Source: Pantoea anthophila (GTDB lineage Bacteria > Pseudomonadota > Gammaproteobacteria > Enterobacterales > Enterobacteriaceae). Taken from it: a DNA stretch of 64,000 bases. The stretch spans positions 69,927 through 133,926 of the forward strand of contig NZ_VHIZ01000041.1 of the NCBI RefSeq assembly GCF_006494375.1. The letters run 5' to 3'. The notes beneath the pieces were generated by a model. That model was not told the origin of the DNA. It did not search any database and was given only the letters and a program-made list of their open reading frames with translations. The stretch's first letter is position 1, and every line of letters starts with the position of its first letter. The translations under genes were made by a program, and so were the position numbers. Of this stretch, positions 19,331 to 28,789 are shown piece after piece.

Positions 19331-21602
19331 GCAGACGGCGGCGCGAGATAAGACGCATCAGACGCCAGACCAGCATGGCAAACAGCACCACGACACCCAC
19401 CGAGCAGAGCGCCAGCCAGAAAGGATGGGTAGCCAGCGCAGCCCAGAGCCGCTCCCACCAGGGGAGGTGGCCCACATAGTAGGTCTCGCCGACACGCAGA
19501 CTGTTCACACCCGACTCACGGACAATTGCCGTAGAGCCTGAGATGGCCGCACGTTTGCCGCTGTCAGCCAGCGCCTCATCGAGCAGCTGCCAGCTGCGCG
19601 GACTGCCATCGGCGAGCAGCGCAACCACACTGCGCTGATCGTAGAACGGCGACTGGAAACCAATCACGGTCGCCAGCGGACCCCGGGAGCCGATGGCGGT
19701 GGTGCTTTCTGCGCTGCGTTCCGCCTCGCTGAGAGTCTGAGCCGGCAGAGATGCCCGTCGCGCCGGGGTTTTCAGCCAGCTGGCGGTGGCGTCAACCAGC
19801 GCACTGATCCGGCGGTCGTCCTGAAGATCTTTGGGGATGTCGCCGATCAGCAGCAGATCCGCGTCCTGCTTCTGCGCCGTGCGCCAGTCGTCGGTAAGCT
19901 GCACGCGCAGCGCCGGATACCCGGTCTGCGCGCCGATATTGCCCAGCGCATTCAGCAGGGTAGCAACCTGCTGCGCATCCGGATCCGGCTGAACCAGCAC
20001 CAGCGTCTGGGAGAGATCGGCGTAGCGGCTGAACGGGAAGCCGGCATTCGCCCAGGTCTGCAGCGACGGCATTTCGATGTAGTGGCGATATCCGGAGAAG
20101 TCGATGCTGGAGTTGTCGTCCACCACCACATGATTGCTCACCGGGGTGACGGTTTCGCAGCGTCCGTCCGCCGTGCCGCCCATAAAGGTCGTGGCATAGT
20201 CGAAATCGAAACGCAGCTGATTCATCACGCCCAGACGGAGCGCCGGGATTTTCAGCTCATGACTCTTGTCTGTCGTTCCCTGCAGCAAGGGAAGGTGCAG
20301 CAGCTGCTGTCCGGCCGTGTTTTTCGGCTGCAGCGGGTAGTCCTGAATGAACTGATTGTTCAGGTTGACCGCCAGCCTGGAGCCGTCCGGCTGGGTGGGC
20401 GAGGTGTAACGATAGTTCAGATCCATATCGATACCGCGCGCCCGCACCAGGAAGAGATCGGGTGGCAGATTCAGCGTCAGGCTGATCGGATTAGGCTGCA
20501 GACCGTCAGACTGTAACTGATTTTCATATTGCGTCAGCTCGGCAAAGGTCGTGCGGCGATCGGTGCGTACCCAGTTTGGCGCATCATAAGGCTGGCGCGG
20601 GGCCAGCAGCGTGACGCGGTCAATGGTGGAGGTATCGCCCCGCAGCAGTAACTCGCCCTGCGCAATGCCCTGCACGGCCGTCAGCAGGTCGTCGTCGTTG
20701 CGGCCCAGAATCAGCAGCATTTTCGCATAGGGATTGTCAGGCTGACTGACGATCTCTACGGTCGGTTTGCTCACCGGCGGCAGATCTTTCAGGAATGCCG
20801 GGCGCGCATCGTTGGTGGCAAACACCACCGCGTGCTGTTGCTGCGGCAGCTGGTTGTAGAGGACCGGGAAGCGCTGGCCGCGCCAGGCGGCTTTGCTGCC
20901 AAACCAGGAGGCGAGGATGGCGGCGGCCCGCTGCTGCGCGACATCGGGCTGGGCGGCAAACACCATCGGCAGGGTCAGCGGCCGCGTGTCGCGCGCATCA
21001 AAGAAAGGCTCCGGGAAGTGTGACAGGTCGTTTTTCAGCGGCAGCTTTTGCAGCGTCAGATCCAGGCTGCTGGCTTTACCGATATCGAGCCAGATGGTGC
21101 TGTTGGCCGGGTTTTCACAGATGTTGGCGTAGTGACCGACCAGCTCAAAGCGGACGCGGTTAAAATCGGCGATAAACCGGGGGTCCAGCGCCAGCTGCGT
21201 CTGATTCTCTTTGCCGATCTGCTCCGGCGTCAGGGTAATCAGGCTCACCAGCTCATCGTTGAGATAGATCTTCAGCTGCGACAGGGTCGGCAGCAGCGCA
21301 GGCGATGGCCGATAGCTGAGGTTCAGCATAGCACTCGTGACGACTTCGTCGCTGCGCACCCCAAACTCAATCTGCCCGGTGGTGCGCGTTCCGCGCAGCG
21401 TCATGCTGCCTGGCGGCGGTGCCAGCTTAGCAAAGCTCAGCTGGCTGTTTCGCAGCGGCGCAGCCGACGGCTGCGGCACGGCCTGCTGCGCCGTCTCTCC
21501 GGCCGCGCTGACCGGTGCATTTTCCTCTGCTGCAGCGCAGCTTAATGTTGCGGAACCCAGCAACAGCGCAGCGACCCACCTGTTTATTCTCGTTGTCGTC
21601 AT
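19311..21602 (-). CDS. bcsB: Cellulose synthase periplasmic subunit BcsB (E. coli-type operon)
   Basis: 763 residues (E. coli BcsB 779). Signal peptide at about 1-25, two carbohydrate-binding/flavodoxin-like module pairs in the periplasm and a C-terminal transmembrane helix (about 725-748) followed by RRRLLDDEDE. The helix packs on BcsA and completes its glucan channel. Close to E. coli over APPPGSMTLRGTR, YDAPNWVRTDR, LNLPPDLFLVRARGIDMDLNYRY, GFQSPFYDQRSVVALLADG and YYVGHLPWWERLWAAL. It starts 9 bp after the bcsA stop and overlaps bcsC. It lacks the long low-complexity extension of its counterpart in the second operon. Confidence 0.94.
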   Translation of the reverse strand: MTTTRINRWVAALLLGSATLSCAAAEENAPVSAAGETAQQAVPQPSAAPLRNSQLSFAKLAPPPGSMTLRGTRTTGQIEFGVRSDEVVTSAMLNLSYRPSPALLPTLSQLKIYLNDELVSLITLTPEQIGKENQTQLALDPRFIADFNRVRFELVGHYANICENPANSTIWLDIGKASSLDLTLQKLPLKNDLSHFPEPFFDARDTRPLTLPMVFAAQPDVAQQRAAAILASWFGSKAAWRGQRFPVLYNQLPQQQHAVVFATNDARPAFLKDLPPVSKPTVEIVSQPDNPYAKMLLILGRNDDDLLTAVQGIAQGELLLRGDTSTIDRVTLLAPRQPYDAPNWVRTDRRTTFAELTQYENQLQSDGLQPNPISLTLNLPPDLFLVRARGIDMDLNYRYTSPTQPDGSRLAVNLNNQFIQDYPLQPKNTAGQQLLHLPLLQGTTDKSHELKIPALRLGVMNQLRFDFDYATTFMGGTADGRCETVTPVSNHVVVDDNSSIDFSGYRHYIEMPSLQTWANAGFPFSRYADLSQTLVLVQPDPDAQQVATLLNALGNIGAQTGYPALRVQLTDDWRTAQKQDADLLLIGDIPKDLQDDRRISALVDATASWLKTPARRASLPAQTLSEAERSAESTTAIGSRGPLATVIGFQSPFYDQRSVVALLADGSPRSWQLLDEALADSGKRAAISGSTAIVRESGVNSLRVGETYYVGHLPWWERLWAALATHPFWLALCSVGVVVLFAMLVWRLMRLISRRRLLDDEDE

Positions 21603-21611
21603 ATCATCAAC

Positions 21612-24206
21612 TCAATGCAGATTTTTTGAGGCGGGCACGCGTCCGATGCCTTGCGGCAACAGCGAAGCCAGCCAGCTTACCCCAGCGGTAAGCAGGTTAA
21701 ACAACCGACGTAACTGCGGCGGACCATATTCCGCCAGGCGCAGATAACCTTTGAAGCCGAGGATCATGATATCGGTGAGGCTCTGCACCGGTTTATCTTC
21801 CGGGAAACCGTCCTGCCACAACGCCCAGGTATCGGCACGGGCGAAGGTACACTGGATAAAATCGATGTGCTGCCGGGTGGTCAGGGACTCAAGGCGAACG
21901 CCCGCCCGACGGCCAAAGACGCGCTGCACCGTGCAGGGGAAGCTGAACTCCTGCTGACCGCGACGCAGCAGCAGCCAGACCTTTTCATCCTCCCGCAACG
22001 CATCCGGCTCGCGCAGCTCCAGACCCACCCCGCCATCGGAGTAGTCCCGCAGCGTACAGGGCAGCATGTGGCCGTTTTCGCGCGCAATGGCGGCAGGCAT
22101 CGCAATCTCCACGCGATGGGCCTCACGGATCTGCCGGGCTTCAACCGAGACCGCTACCGCGCCCCCCAGAATCACCATGTTGTAGATGACCCACACCAGG
22201 CTGACCCACACCGTTAACACCTCGTTGGCCGGGCCGTGCTGCATGCGCCAGAACGCCATCCCTACCCCCGCCAGGTTAAGCAACACCAGCAGCATATAAG
22301 GCCGGGTGATGACCCAGTCCAGATGCCGCTTCTCCACCAGCCCGCCTTTGGCGGTGACGTTAAACTTGCCTTTGTGGGGATTGATCAGCGCAACGGTCGT
22401 GGGCAGGGCGATATACCACGCCAGCACCGTTTCGTAGACTTCACTCCAGAACGAGTGCCGCCAGCGCCCCTGAATACGCGAGTTGGTCAGGCTGGTGTGC
22501 AGCATGTGGGGCAGCACATAGACCGCGATCGCCAGCGCGGGCGCGTAGATGATGTAGGCGTGGCAGAGCAGAAACGCCAGCGGAGCCAGCAGGAAGATCA
22601 GCCGCGGAATGCCGGAGAGAAAGTGCAGCATGGCGTTGGCATAACAGAGTCGCTGCACCCACTTAAGCCCTTTACCGAACAGGGGGTTATCCAGACGGAA
22701 GATCTGCACCATGCCGCGTGCCCAGCGGATTCGCTGTCCGATATGCGCCGACAGGCTCTCGGTCGCCAGTCCGGCGGCCTGAGGAATACGGATATAGGCC
22801 GAGGTGTAACCCAGCCGGTGCAGGCGCAGCGAGGTATGCGCATCTTCCGTTACGGTTTCGACCGCGATGCCGCCAATCTCCTCCAGCGCGGTGCGGCGCA
22901 GAATGGCGCAGGAGCCGCAGAAGAAGGTCGCATCCCAGGTATCGTTGCCATCCTGAACCAGGCCGTAGAAGAGTGATCCCTCATTCGGCGTGCGGCGAAA
23001 GCGGCCCAGATTGCGCTCAAACGGATCGGGCGAAAAGAAGTGGTGCGGCGTCTGCAGCATGGCCAGCCGGGGATCTTTGATAAACCAGCCCATGGTCATC
23101 TGCAAAAAGGCGCGCGTCGGCACATGGTCGCAGTCAAAGATCGACACGAAGTCGCTGCGGCAGTGCTTTTTCAGCGCATGGTTGATGTTGCCCGCTTTGG
23201 CGTGTTCATTCGAGGGACGCACCACATAGTTAACGCCAATGCTGGCGGCGAACGCGCGAAATTCGGGCCGGTTGCCATCATCCAGCAGATAGATGTTAAG
23301 CCGGTCTTTCGGCCAGTCGATACCCAGCGCGGCGTAAAGCGTCGGCCTGACCACGCTGAGCGGTTCGTTATAGGTCGGAACCAGCAGATCCACCGACGGC
23401 CACAGCGCACGATCGGCAGGCATCGAAACCGGCTGACGGTTGAGCGGCCATAGCGTCTGGAAATAGCCCAGCACCAGCACCACCCAGGCATAGGTTTCGG
23501 CGGCGATCAGCAGCAGACCCAGCACCAGGCTGAGCGGGTCATCCCAGTTGAGTGTCGAGGTGTAACGCCACCAGAGATAGCGGCAGGATACGGTCAGCGA
23601 CAGGACGATCAGCATCATGGTCGGTAAGCGGCCCGGCACGCGCCGCACCACCATCGCCAGACTCCAGAGCAGCAGCACAAAGATAAACTGCGTCAGCAGG
23701 TCAAAGGGCTGGCTGATACAGAGCAGCGCCAGTACCGACGCGATCACGCCCATCCCGGCCAGGAGAGCGTAACGCAGCAGGGGCGGCAGTCTCTTCAGCC
23801 GTTTTTCCGCCCGCGCGCCCAGCCCCTGCGCCTCTGCCTGCCTGCCACGCCTGTCGAGCCAGCGATAGACCCGCTGCCGCCAGCCAGCCAGCGTGGCGAA
23901 GCCGTTCACGCGGCGGCGGCCATCACCCGGCAGGATAAACACCAGCCAGAGCGTCTGGATCAGATAGCGCACAGGATCAAGCGGCTGCGGGCGTTCGGGC
24001 GAAATATGCGGATAGAGGCGGCGGCGCTGCTGAATAATCTGCTGCCAGCCCGGTGCCTCCAGGCGCAACAGCGTCACCGCCAGCCCGCACCAGAAGAGAT
24101 GCAGCGCGCTGGCGAAGCGGGATGCTCCGTTGTTCCGGGCGGTGCTGTAGCGACGCTGCAACGCCAGCCAGGCGGGTCGGGTCAGCAGCCAGCGCAGCGG
24201 GTTCAT
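21612..24206 (-). CDS. bcsA: Cellulose synthase catalytic subunit BcsA (E. coli-type operon)
   Basis: Processive family 2 glycosyltransferase making beta-1,4-glucan from UDP-glucose at the inner membrane. 864 residues (E. coli 872). Catalytic motifs are DDGNRPEF, the DxD of FDCDH, the general base TEDAHT and QRIRW at residues 491-495, which binds the acceptor. A C-terminal PilZ domain has the RxxxR switch (RQIREAHR) and the DxSxxG motif (DYSDGG), so it is predicted to be activated by c-di-GMP. An N-terminal extension of about 150 residues with an amphipathic region precedes the first helices, typical of the E. coli-type BcsA and absent from the second BcsA. Its start overlaps the end of bcsQ by 4 bp. 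Confidence 0.96.
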   Translation of the reverse strand: MNPLRWLLTRPAWLALQRRYSTARNNGASRFASALHLFWCGLAVTLLRLEAPGWQQIIQQRRRLYPHISPERPQPLDPVRYLIQTLWLVFILPGDGRRRVNGFATLAGWRQRVYRWLDRRGRQAEAQGLGARAEKRLKRLPPLLRYALLAGMGVIASVLALLCISQPFDLLTQFIFVLLLWSLAMVVRRVPGRLPTMMLIVLSLTVSCRYLWWRYTSTLNWDDPLSLVLGLLLIAAETYAWVVLVLGYFQTLWPLNRQPVSMPADRALWPSVDLLVPTYNEPLSVVRPTLYAALGIDWPKDRLNIYLLDDGNRPEFRAFAASIGVNYVVRPSNEHAKAGNINHALKKHCRSDFVSIFDCDHVPTRAFLQMTMGWFIKDPRLAMLQTPHHFFSPDPFERNLGRFRRTPNEGSLFYGLVQDGNDTWDATFFCGSCAILRRTALEEIGGIAVETVTEDAHTSLRLHRLGYTSAYIRIPQAAGLATESLSAHIGQRIRWARGMVQIFRLDNPLFGKGLKWVQRLCYANAMLHFLSGIPRLIFLLAPLAFLLCHAYIIYAPALAIAVYVLPHMLHTSLTNSRIQGRWRHSFWSEVYETVLAWYIALPTTVALINPHKGKFNVTAKGGLVEKRHLDWVITRPYMLLVLLNLAGVGMAFWRMQHGPANEVLTVWVSLVWVIYNMVILGGAVAVSVEARQIREAHRVEIAMPAAIARENGHMLPCTLRDYSDGGVGLELREPDALREDEKVWLLLRRGQQEFSFPCTVQRVFGRRAGVRLESLTTRQHIDFIQCTFARADTWALWQDGFPEDKPVQSLTDIMILGFKGYLRLAEYGPPQLRRLFNLLTAGVSWLASLLPQGIGRVPASKNLH

Positions 24207-24928
24207 ACGCGATCGCCTTTCAGATGAAGCAGCAGCCAGTTCGCCAGGGTGGTGAGCTCTTCGCTGACCAGCGCGTGGGGCCGGTATTCTCCGACCGGCT
24301 GCTTCATCATCAGCGCTTCTGACAGCGCTTCATCCCGGTGGATCAGCAGCGGGATCAGCGGATTCAGCGACGCCATCCAGAGCTGATGCAGATCCTGCTG
24401 CAGGCGGCTGTTGGCGTTGAACTGGTTGATCAGAAAACGGGTCGCCGCAGGAAAGCGTTGCTGACTCAGGCGCAAATGGCAGTTCGCATCGGGCGTAATG
24501 ACGCCGAGCAGGCCATCCAGCTGCGCATAGAGCGCTGCATGCCACGGCGCGCTTTCGGCGGGCAGATCAAAAATTATCCAGCCGTAGCGCGCCCGCAGCG
24601 CCGGTAGCGCCGCCAGCAGCGGGGCAGCAATCGTGCTGTCCTGAACCGCAGCGGAGGCGGAAGCGGAGAGCTGACCATAGGGAAGCAGATCCGGCCCCTG
24701 CGGATAGCGCCGGGCGCTCTGCAGCCAGTCGCCGCCGTGACACAGCGCCTGCATCCAGCCCTGCTCCGCCTGCACCGGCAGATTAAAATGCATGCCGAGC
24801 TGGCTGACCGGCGAGCCGTCAATCAGCAGAACCTGTTCACCCAGTGCCGACAGCGCCCAGCCGAGACCTGCGCAGAGAGAGGAGGTGCCGACACCGCCCC
24901 GGATGCCCTGAAGTGCCATCAGCGCCAT
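24203..24928 (-). CDS. bcsQ: BcsQ (YhjQ), MinD/ParA-like protein with degenerate P-loop
   Basis: 241 residues (E. coli BcsQ 250). SIMIBI-class ATPase fold; in E. coli BcsR and BcsQ assemble with BcsE on BcsA and are needed for cellulose secretion and polar placement. The deviant Walker A reads RGGVGTSS, lacking the canonical KGGxGKT lysines, which is also the case in E. coli (RGGVGTTT). Other matching segments are LLIDGSPVSQL, DANCHLRL, LIHRDEAL and KQPVGEYR near the end. Its ATG shares one base with the bcsR stop and it overlaps bcsA by 4 bp, so the three are translated together. The second operon has a BcsQ with a canonical P-loop. Confidence 0.93.
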   Translation of the reverse strand: MALMALQGIRGGVGTSSLCAGLGWALSALGEQVLLIDGSPVSQLGMHFNLPVQAEQGWMQALCHGGDWLQSARRYPQGPDLLPYGQLSASASAAVQDSTIAAPLLAALPALRARYGWIIFDLPAESAPWHAALYAQLDGLLGVITPDANCHLRLSQQRFPAATRFLINQFNANSRLQQDLHQLWMASLNPLIPLLIHRDEALSEALMMKQPVGEYRPHALVSEELTTLANWLLLHLKGDRV

Positions 24929-25125
24929 CAGCGATGCGGCTCCGGCTGTGCGGCAACGGTTTCGGTTAATAATGGCCAGCGCGATACGATCTCTGCCAGC
25001 CGTTCTTCGCGGGCAATATCGATATAACGGAACGCGTGCAGAGAAAAGGCGTCACGCAGTGCGCTGATATCATCCTGAGGTCCACCCTCAACGGCGACCG
25101 GCGTATAAACATTCGGGTTTGTCAT
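24928..25125 (-). CDS. bcsR: BcsR (YhjR), small cellulose regulatory subunit
   Basis: 65 residues (E. coli BcsR 62). The conserved core DDISALRDAFSLHAFRYIDI is recognisable (residues about 19-37). BcsR pairs with BcsQ to form the regulatory complex that docks under BcsA with BcsE. No signal peptide or membrane segment. It is first in the operon bcsRQABC and divergent from bcsEFG across a 195-bp gap. Confidence 0.88.
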   Translation of the reverse strand: MTNPNVYTPVAVEGGPQDDISALRDAFSLHAFRYIDIAREERLAEIVSRWPLLTETVAAQPEPHR

Positions 25126-25258
25126 TATTTTTCGCCACGAACAAACAGTGTCGGATTGAGGACAGTGGCCTCTTCGCCTTTTTTCTGAAAAGGGGTTTCC
25201 AGAATAAGGACGCTATCAGAAAAGCGTAATTGGCCTGTCGCAGTAATTTTTAATTCGT

Positions 25259-25285
25259 CAGGTTACAACCTGTGCTGACTATAAT
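25259..25285 (+). promoter_or_regulatory. bcsE promoter with overlapping inverted repeat
   Basis: A perfect -10 hexamer TATAAT at 25280-25285 lies 35 bp before bcsE. In the place of the -35 is the inverted repeat CAGGTT-AC-AACCTG (25259-25272). A weak -35 combined with a palindrome at that position suggests a promoter controlled by an activator or repressor; the factor is not known. Confidence 0.5.
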
Positions 25286-25320
25286 AAACTAGCCTGGGCT
25301 GGAACAATATCGAATTCATT

Positions 25321-26856
25321 ATGAAAAATTCTTTTTCACTGGGGCTGCGACAGGTTCAGCCTGAAGTCATAACGTTGCAAAATCCCGGTTTTTATTGGGT
25401 CACCTGCGCACGCCAGCAGGATATGCGTGCCTTTATTCGACAGGTTATTTCCCAGCAGCATGCCGTAACGCTCATCAGCGCCGGGCTGCCGCCCCGCGAG
25501 CTGCTGACGCCCGACCTGACGGGCGGCCCCGACCGTATCCCGCTCTTTTCTCTGCCGGCAAATAAAAAAAGTCTGCTGCAGCTGGAAAGGGATTTATCCC
25601 GCACGCTCAGTCATAAAAGTGGGCTGGTGATCTTCAGCAGCAGTACGGCGCAATGGGATAAATTAAACGAAGCGAAGTTGCGTGACTGGATAACACGCAT
25701 GCGCAGAATGTTGCGCAAACGAAATATTACACTTCTCATCGTCACCACCGGTATTACTCTTTTTAATCAGACCAGCTCGCTTCAGCGTTATTATCGTCAG
25801 ATAGACGGACTGGCTTATTTAACCGTTGAGCAGGATAGCTGGCTGTATCAAATAAGCTGGTGGTATACCGGCGAAAGACTGTTTGCCGATCGTACGCTTC
25901 GTCTGGGCTATGAAGATGCGCATTTCTTTGCGTTAAAAGAAACGCAGGAACCGCTGAGCCTGAATGATGAGCAACACTATCTGGCCGATAAAAGCGTGCT
26001 TGAAGGCGCGCCGCCGCTTTCCCGCCAGTGGCAGCTGTTTGACGATAATCAGCAGGTCTGGTTGCAGGCGCAGCAGGCCCATGCGGCCACCGTGATCTTC
26101 AGCCTGAATCACAGTGAACAGATCGGTGAACTGGCAAAAATGGTGCACAGCCTGCGCCGCGCGCGCGGCAACGGGCTGAAAATTGTGGTGCGTGAGATGG
26201 GCGTCAGCCTGCGTTACAGCGATGAGCGCCTGCTGCAGGCCTGCGGCGTGAACACCATTGTGCCCACCACGGCGGCGATGTCGCGCTTTCTCACCATGCT
26301 CGAAGGGATTCAGGGGCAGCGGTTCAGTCGTCGCGTGCCCGCCAGCCTGGATGCGCTGATCGCCTCCCTGCAGCCGCTGCATGAAAAAGGTTATCTGCGC
26401 CTGGATGCGTTCTGTGAGGCGGTCAGCCAGTTAATCAGCAACACCCTGCTGCCGGAAAATGACAAAGGCCTGCTGGTCGCCCTGCGCCCGGTGCCGCAGC
26501 TTACCCCTCAGCAGGTTCTGACGCTCTGCAAACCGCGCCGCTTTGGCGATCTGGTCACGGTGCTGGAGGATCGGGTGATTCTGTTCCTCTCCTCCTGCCG
26601 CTACAACGACCTGGATAAAGCGCTGAAATTTATCTTTTCACTGCCGCACGATGAGCTGTTTGCCAACCGGATTATCTGGTTTGAGGACAACCAGATCCTC
26701 GCCGAGATCGGCAACATTAAAAAAATGACGCCGATGGCGCTGCAGGTGCTGACGCCGGTTTCCGATTCGGTGCGCACCGCGGAGACCCCGCCAGTGGCCG
26801 CGCCGGAGCGCCCGGTTCCGCAGCCCATTACATTACTGCCGGAGAGAGAGTCCTGA
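25321..26856 (+). CDS. bcsE: c-di-GMP-binding cellulose regulator BcsE
   Basis: 511 residues (E. coli BcsE 523). Cytoplasmic protein that binds c-di-GMP and raises cellulose output by docking BcsRQ and BcsF onto the synthase. The domain order of the family is receiver-like (REC*) plus GIL/GGDEF-like; the c-di-GMP site RxGD is seen as R407-F-G409-D410 in KPRRFGDLV. Matches elsewhere include the N-terminal SLGLRQVQPEVITLQNPGFY region and LEDRVILFLSSCRYNDLDKAL. It is first of bcsEFG; its stop overlaps the bcsF start (TGATG). Confidence 0.94.
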   Translation: MKNSFSLGLRQVQPEVITLQNPGFYWVTCARQQDMRAFIRQVISQQHAVTLISAGLPPRELLTPDLTGGPDRIPLFSLPANKKSLLQLERDLSRTLSHKSGLVIFSSSTAQWDKLNEAKLRDWITRMRRMLRKRNITLLIVTTGITLFNQTSSLQRYYRQIDGLAYLTVEQDSWLYQISWWYTGERLFADRTLRLGYEDAHFFALKETQEPLSLNDEQHYLADKSVLEGAPPLSRQWQLFDDNQQVWLQAQQAHAATVIFSLNHSEQIGELAKMVHSLRRARGNGLKIVVREMGVSLRYSDERLLQACGVNTIVPTTAAMSRFLTMLEGIQGQRFSRRVPASLDALIASLQPLHEKGYLRLDAFCEAVSQLISNTLLPENDKGLLVALRPVPQLTPQQVLTLCKPRRFGDLVTVLEDRVILFLSSCRYNDLDKALKFIFSLPHDELFANRIIWFEDNQILAEIGNIKKMTPMALQVLTPVSDSVRTAETPPVAAPERPVPQPITLLPERES

Positions 26857-27053
26857 TGAACCTGATGGATTGGGTGCAGATTGCGCTGCTGCTGCTGTTC
26901 ATTTTGCTGATCGCCAGACCCGTGTGGCAGCAGTGGCTGCCGCGCCGCTGGAACGGTCTGCTGAATCGCCTGTTACCTGCACGTGCGCTGAAGTCTGAGG
27001 GGCACTGGCAGCGTCAATCTTCAAAAACGGATGCCAACATTAATGAAAAATGA
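26856..27053 (+). CDS. bcsF: BcsF, single-pass membrane anchor for BcsE
   Basis: 65 residues, about the family length (E. coli 63). One hydrophobic helix at about residues 4-21 (WVQIALLLLFILLIARPVW) is followed by a basic cytoplasmic tail. In E. coli BcsF recruits BcsE to the membrane and links it to BcsG. Its start shares a base with the bcsE stop and its end overlaps bcsG by 23 bp if bcsG begins at 27031. Confidence 0.88.
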   Translation: MNLMDWVQIALLLLFILLIARPVWQQWLPRRWNGLLNRLLPARALKSEGHWQRQSSKTDANINEK

Positions 27054-28707
27054 TCAACCCGCTGCGGCCCACGCTTCCCGTTTGTGGTCCTGCTGGCGCG
27101 GCCTGGGCGGCTGGAATTTCTATTTCTTAGTGAAGTTTGCCCTGCTGTGGTACGGCTATCTTAATTTTCACGCCCTGAGCAATCTGGTGTTTCTCGCCTG
27201 GCTCCTCTTCCCGCTGCCGTCGCTGCGCCTGCATCGCCTCCGTCACTGGATCTCCCTTCCCATCGGGATCGGGCTGTTCTGGCATGACACCTGGCTGCCC
27301 GGGCTCAGCAGCCTGCTCAGCCAGGGCGACCAGCTGGCGGGCTTCTCCGCCGCTTACCTGCTCGATCTGGCTGACCGCTTTATTAACTGGCAGATGTTAG
27401 GTGCGCTGTTTGTGCTGCTGGTGATCTACCTGTTTGTTTCGCCCTGGATCCGCATCACCGTGCTGGTGTCGCTGATGATGATCTGGCTCAACGTGCTGAC
27501 TATCGCCGGCCCGGCGATGTCGCTGCTGCCCACGCGCGCCGTCACGCCGCAGGTGGTTCTGAATCAGACGCCCGCCGCCGCCAGCCAGCCCGCGGCGGCA
27601 CCGGAGGGGCTCGACCAGTCGGCTGCCCCCACCAGCGCCAGCCTGACCGCCTGGCTCAGCCGCTTTTATGAGAGTGAACGCAAGCGCGTCACCCACTTCC
27701 CTGACAGTCTGCCAGCCGATTCGCAGCCGTTCGACATTCTGGTGATCAATATCTGTTCGCTCGCCTGGTCTGATATGGATGCGTCCCAGCTGCGGAATCA
27801 CCCGCTGTGGCAGCACTTCGACATCATGCTGACCAACTTCAACTCGGCCACCAGCTACAGCGGCCCGGCGGGGATTCGCCTGCTGCGTGCCAGCTGCGGT
27901 CAGACCTCGCACAGTGATCTCTATAAGCCCACCGATTCACGCTGCTATCTGTTCGATAATCTGGCGAAACTGGGCTTTAAAGAGCAGCTGATGATGGATC
28001 ATACCGGTGTGTTCGGTAACTATCTCAAGGAGTTACGCGAGTCAGGCGATATTCAGGCTCCGCTGATGTCCCAGGCGGGTATCGCGCCGGAACTGACCTC
28101 GTTCGACGGCTCGCCGGTGCTTAACGATGCCCAGGTGATGCAGCGCTGGCTGGATGACCGCAGCAAGAGCAGCGATGCGCGCAGCGCCACCTTCTACAAT
28201 CTGATCCCGCTGCACGACGGCACGCGCGACCTGGGCAGCACGAAAACGGCCCCGTGGAAGCCGCGCGCTCAGCTGCTGTTTGACCAGATCGACGCCTTCC
28301 TGACGCAGCTGGAGAAATCGGGCCGCCGGGTGATGGTTCTGGTGGTGCCGGAGCATGGTGCCGCGCTGCAGGGCGATAAAATGCAGATGTCCGGCCTGCG
28401 CGATATCCCCAGCCCCGATATCACGCACGTGCCGGTGGGAATTAAGTTTGTCGGCATGAAGGCACCGCATCAGGGACAGCCCCTGAATATCGATGCACCA
28501 ACCAGCCTGCTGGCTGTCTCAGAGCTTGTCTCGCGCGTGGTCGATGGTCAGGTGTTTAATGCGCCGAATGTGAACATGTCGGTGCTGACGGACAAGCTGC
28601 CTCAGACGCCTGTCGTATCGGAGAATGATGGTGCGGTGGTGATGATGTATCAGGGCAAACCCTGGATCCGGCTTAACGGCGGCGACTGGGTCGCCTACCC
28701 GCAGTAG
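27031..28707 (+). CDS. bcsG: Cellulose phosphoethanolamine transferase BcsG
   Basis: 558 residues (E. coli 559). N-terminal membrane domain of about four to five helices (residues about 25-165), an Ala/Pro-rich linker, then a periplasmic alkaline-phosphatase-like domain. The catalytic serine is in NSATSYSG, the zinc ligands include the PEHG motif (VVVPEHGAAL), and CGQTSH and LRDIPSPDITHVPVG match E. coli. BcsG moves phosphoethanolamine from phosphatidylethanolamine to nascent cellulose. An ATG at 27043 (MKNDQPAA) is an alternative start and neither has a clear Shine-Dalgarno. A GCGA-capped hairpin follows the stop. Confidence 0.94.
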   Translation: MPTLMKNDQPAAAHASRLWSCWRGLGGWNFYFLVKFALLWYGYLNFHALSNLVFLAWLLFPLPSLRLHRLRHWISLPIGIGLFWHDTWLPGLSSLLSQGDQLAGFSAAYLLDLADRFINWQMLGALFVLLVIYLFVSPWIRITVLVSLMMIWLNVLTIAGPAMSLLPTRAVTPQVVLNQTPAAASQPAAAPEGLDQSAAPTSASLTAWLSRFYESERKRVTHFPDSLPADSQPFDILVINICSLAWSDMDASQLRNHPLWQHFDIMLTNFNSATSYSGPAGIRLLRASCGQTSHSDLYKPTDSRCYLFDNLAKLGFKEQLMMDHTGVFGNYLKELRESGDIQAPLMSQAGIAPELTSFDGSPVLNDAQVMQRWLDDRSKSSDARSATFYNLIPLHDGTRDLGSTKTAPWKPRAQLLFDQIDAFLTQLEKSGRRVMVLVVPEHGAALQGDKMQMSGLRDIPSPDITHVPVGIKFVGMKAPHQGQPLNIDAPTSLLAVSELVSRVVDGQVFNAPNVNMSVLTDKLPQTPVVSENDGAVVMMYQGKPWIRLNGGDWVAYPQ

Positions 28708-28721
28708 CGCAGCGATGGAGG

Positions 28722-28749
28722 GGTTCAGGCGCGGCGACGCGCCTGAACC
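28722..28749. terminator. Hairpin between convergent bcsG and bcsZ
   Basis: Perfect 12-bp GC-rich stem (GGTTCAGGCGCG with its complement) closed by a GCGA tetraloop, a GNRA type. It lies midway between the two convergent stops. No T-run follows on either strand, so it may be a Rho-dependent or 3'-protective stem rather than a classical terminator. Confidence 0.55.
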
Positions 28750-28789
28750 GGAATGAACCCGCTGCTATCCGCAACAGGGCGCTGAGCAA

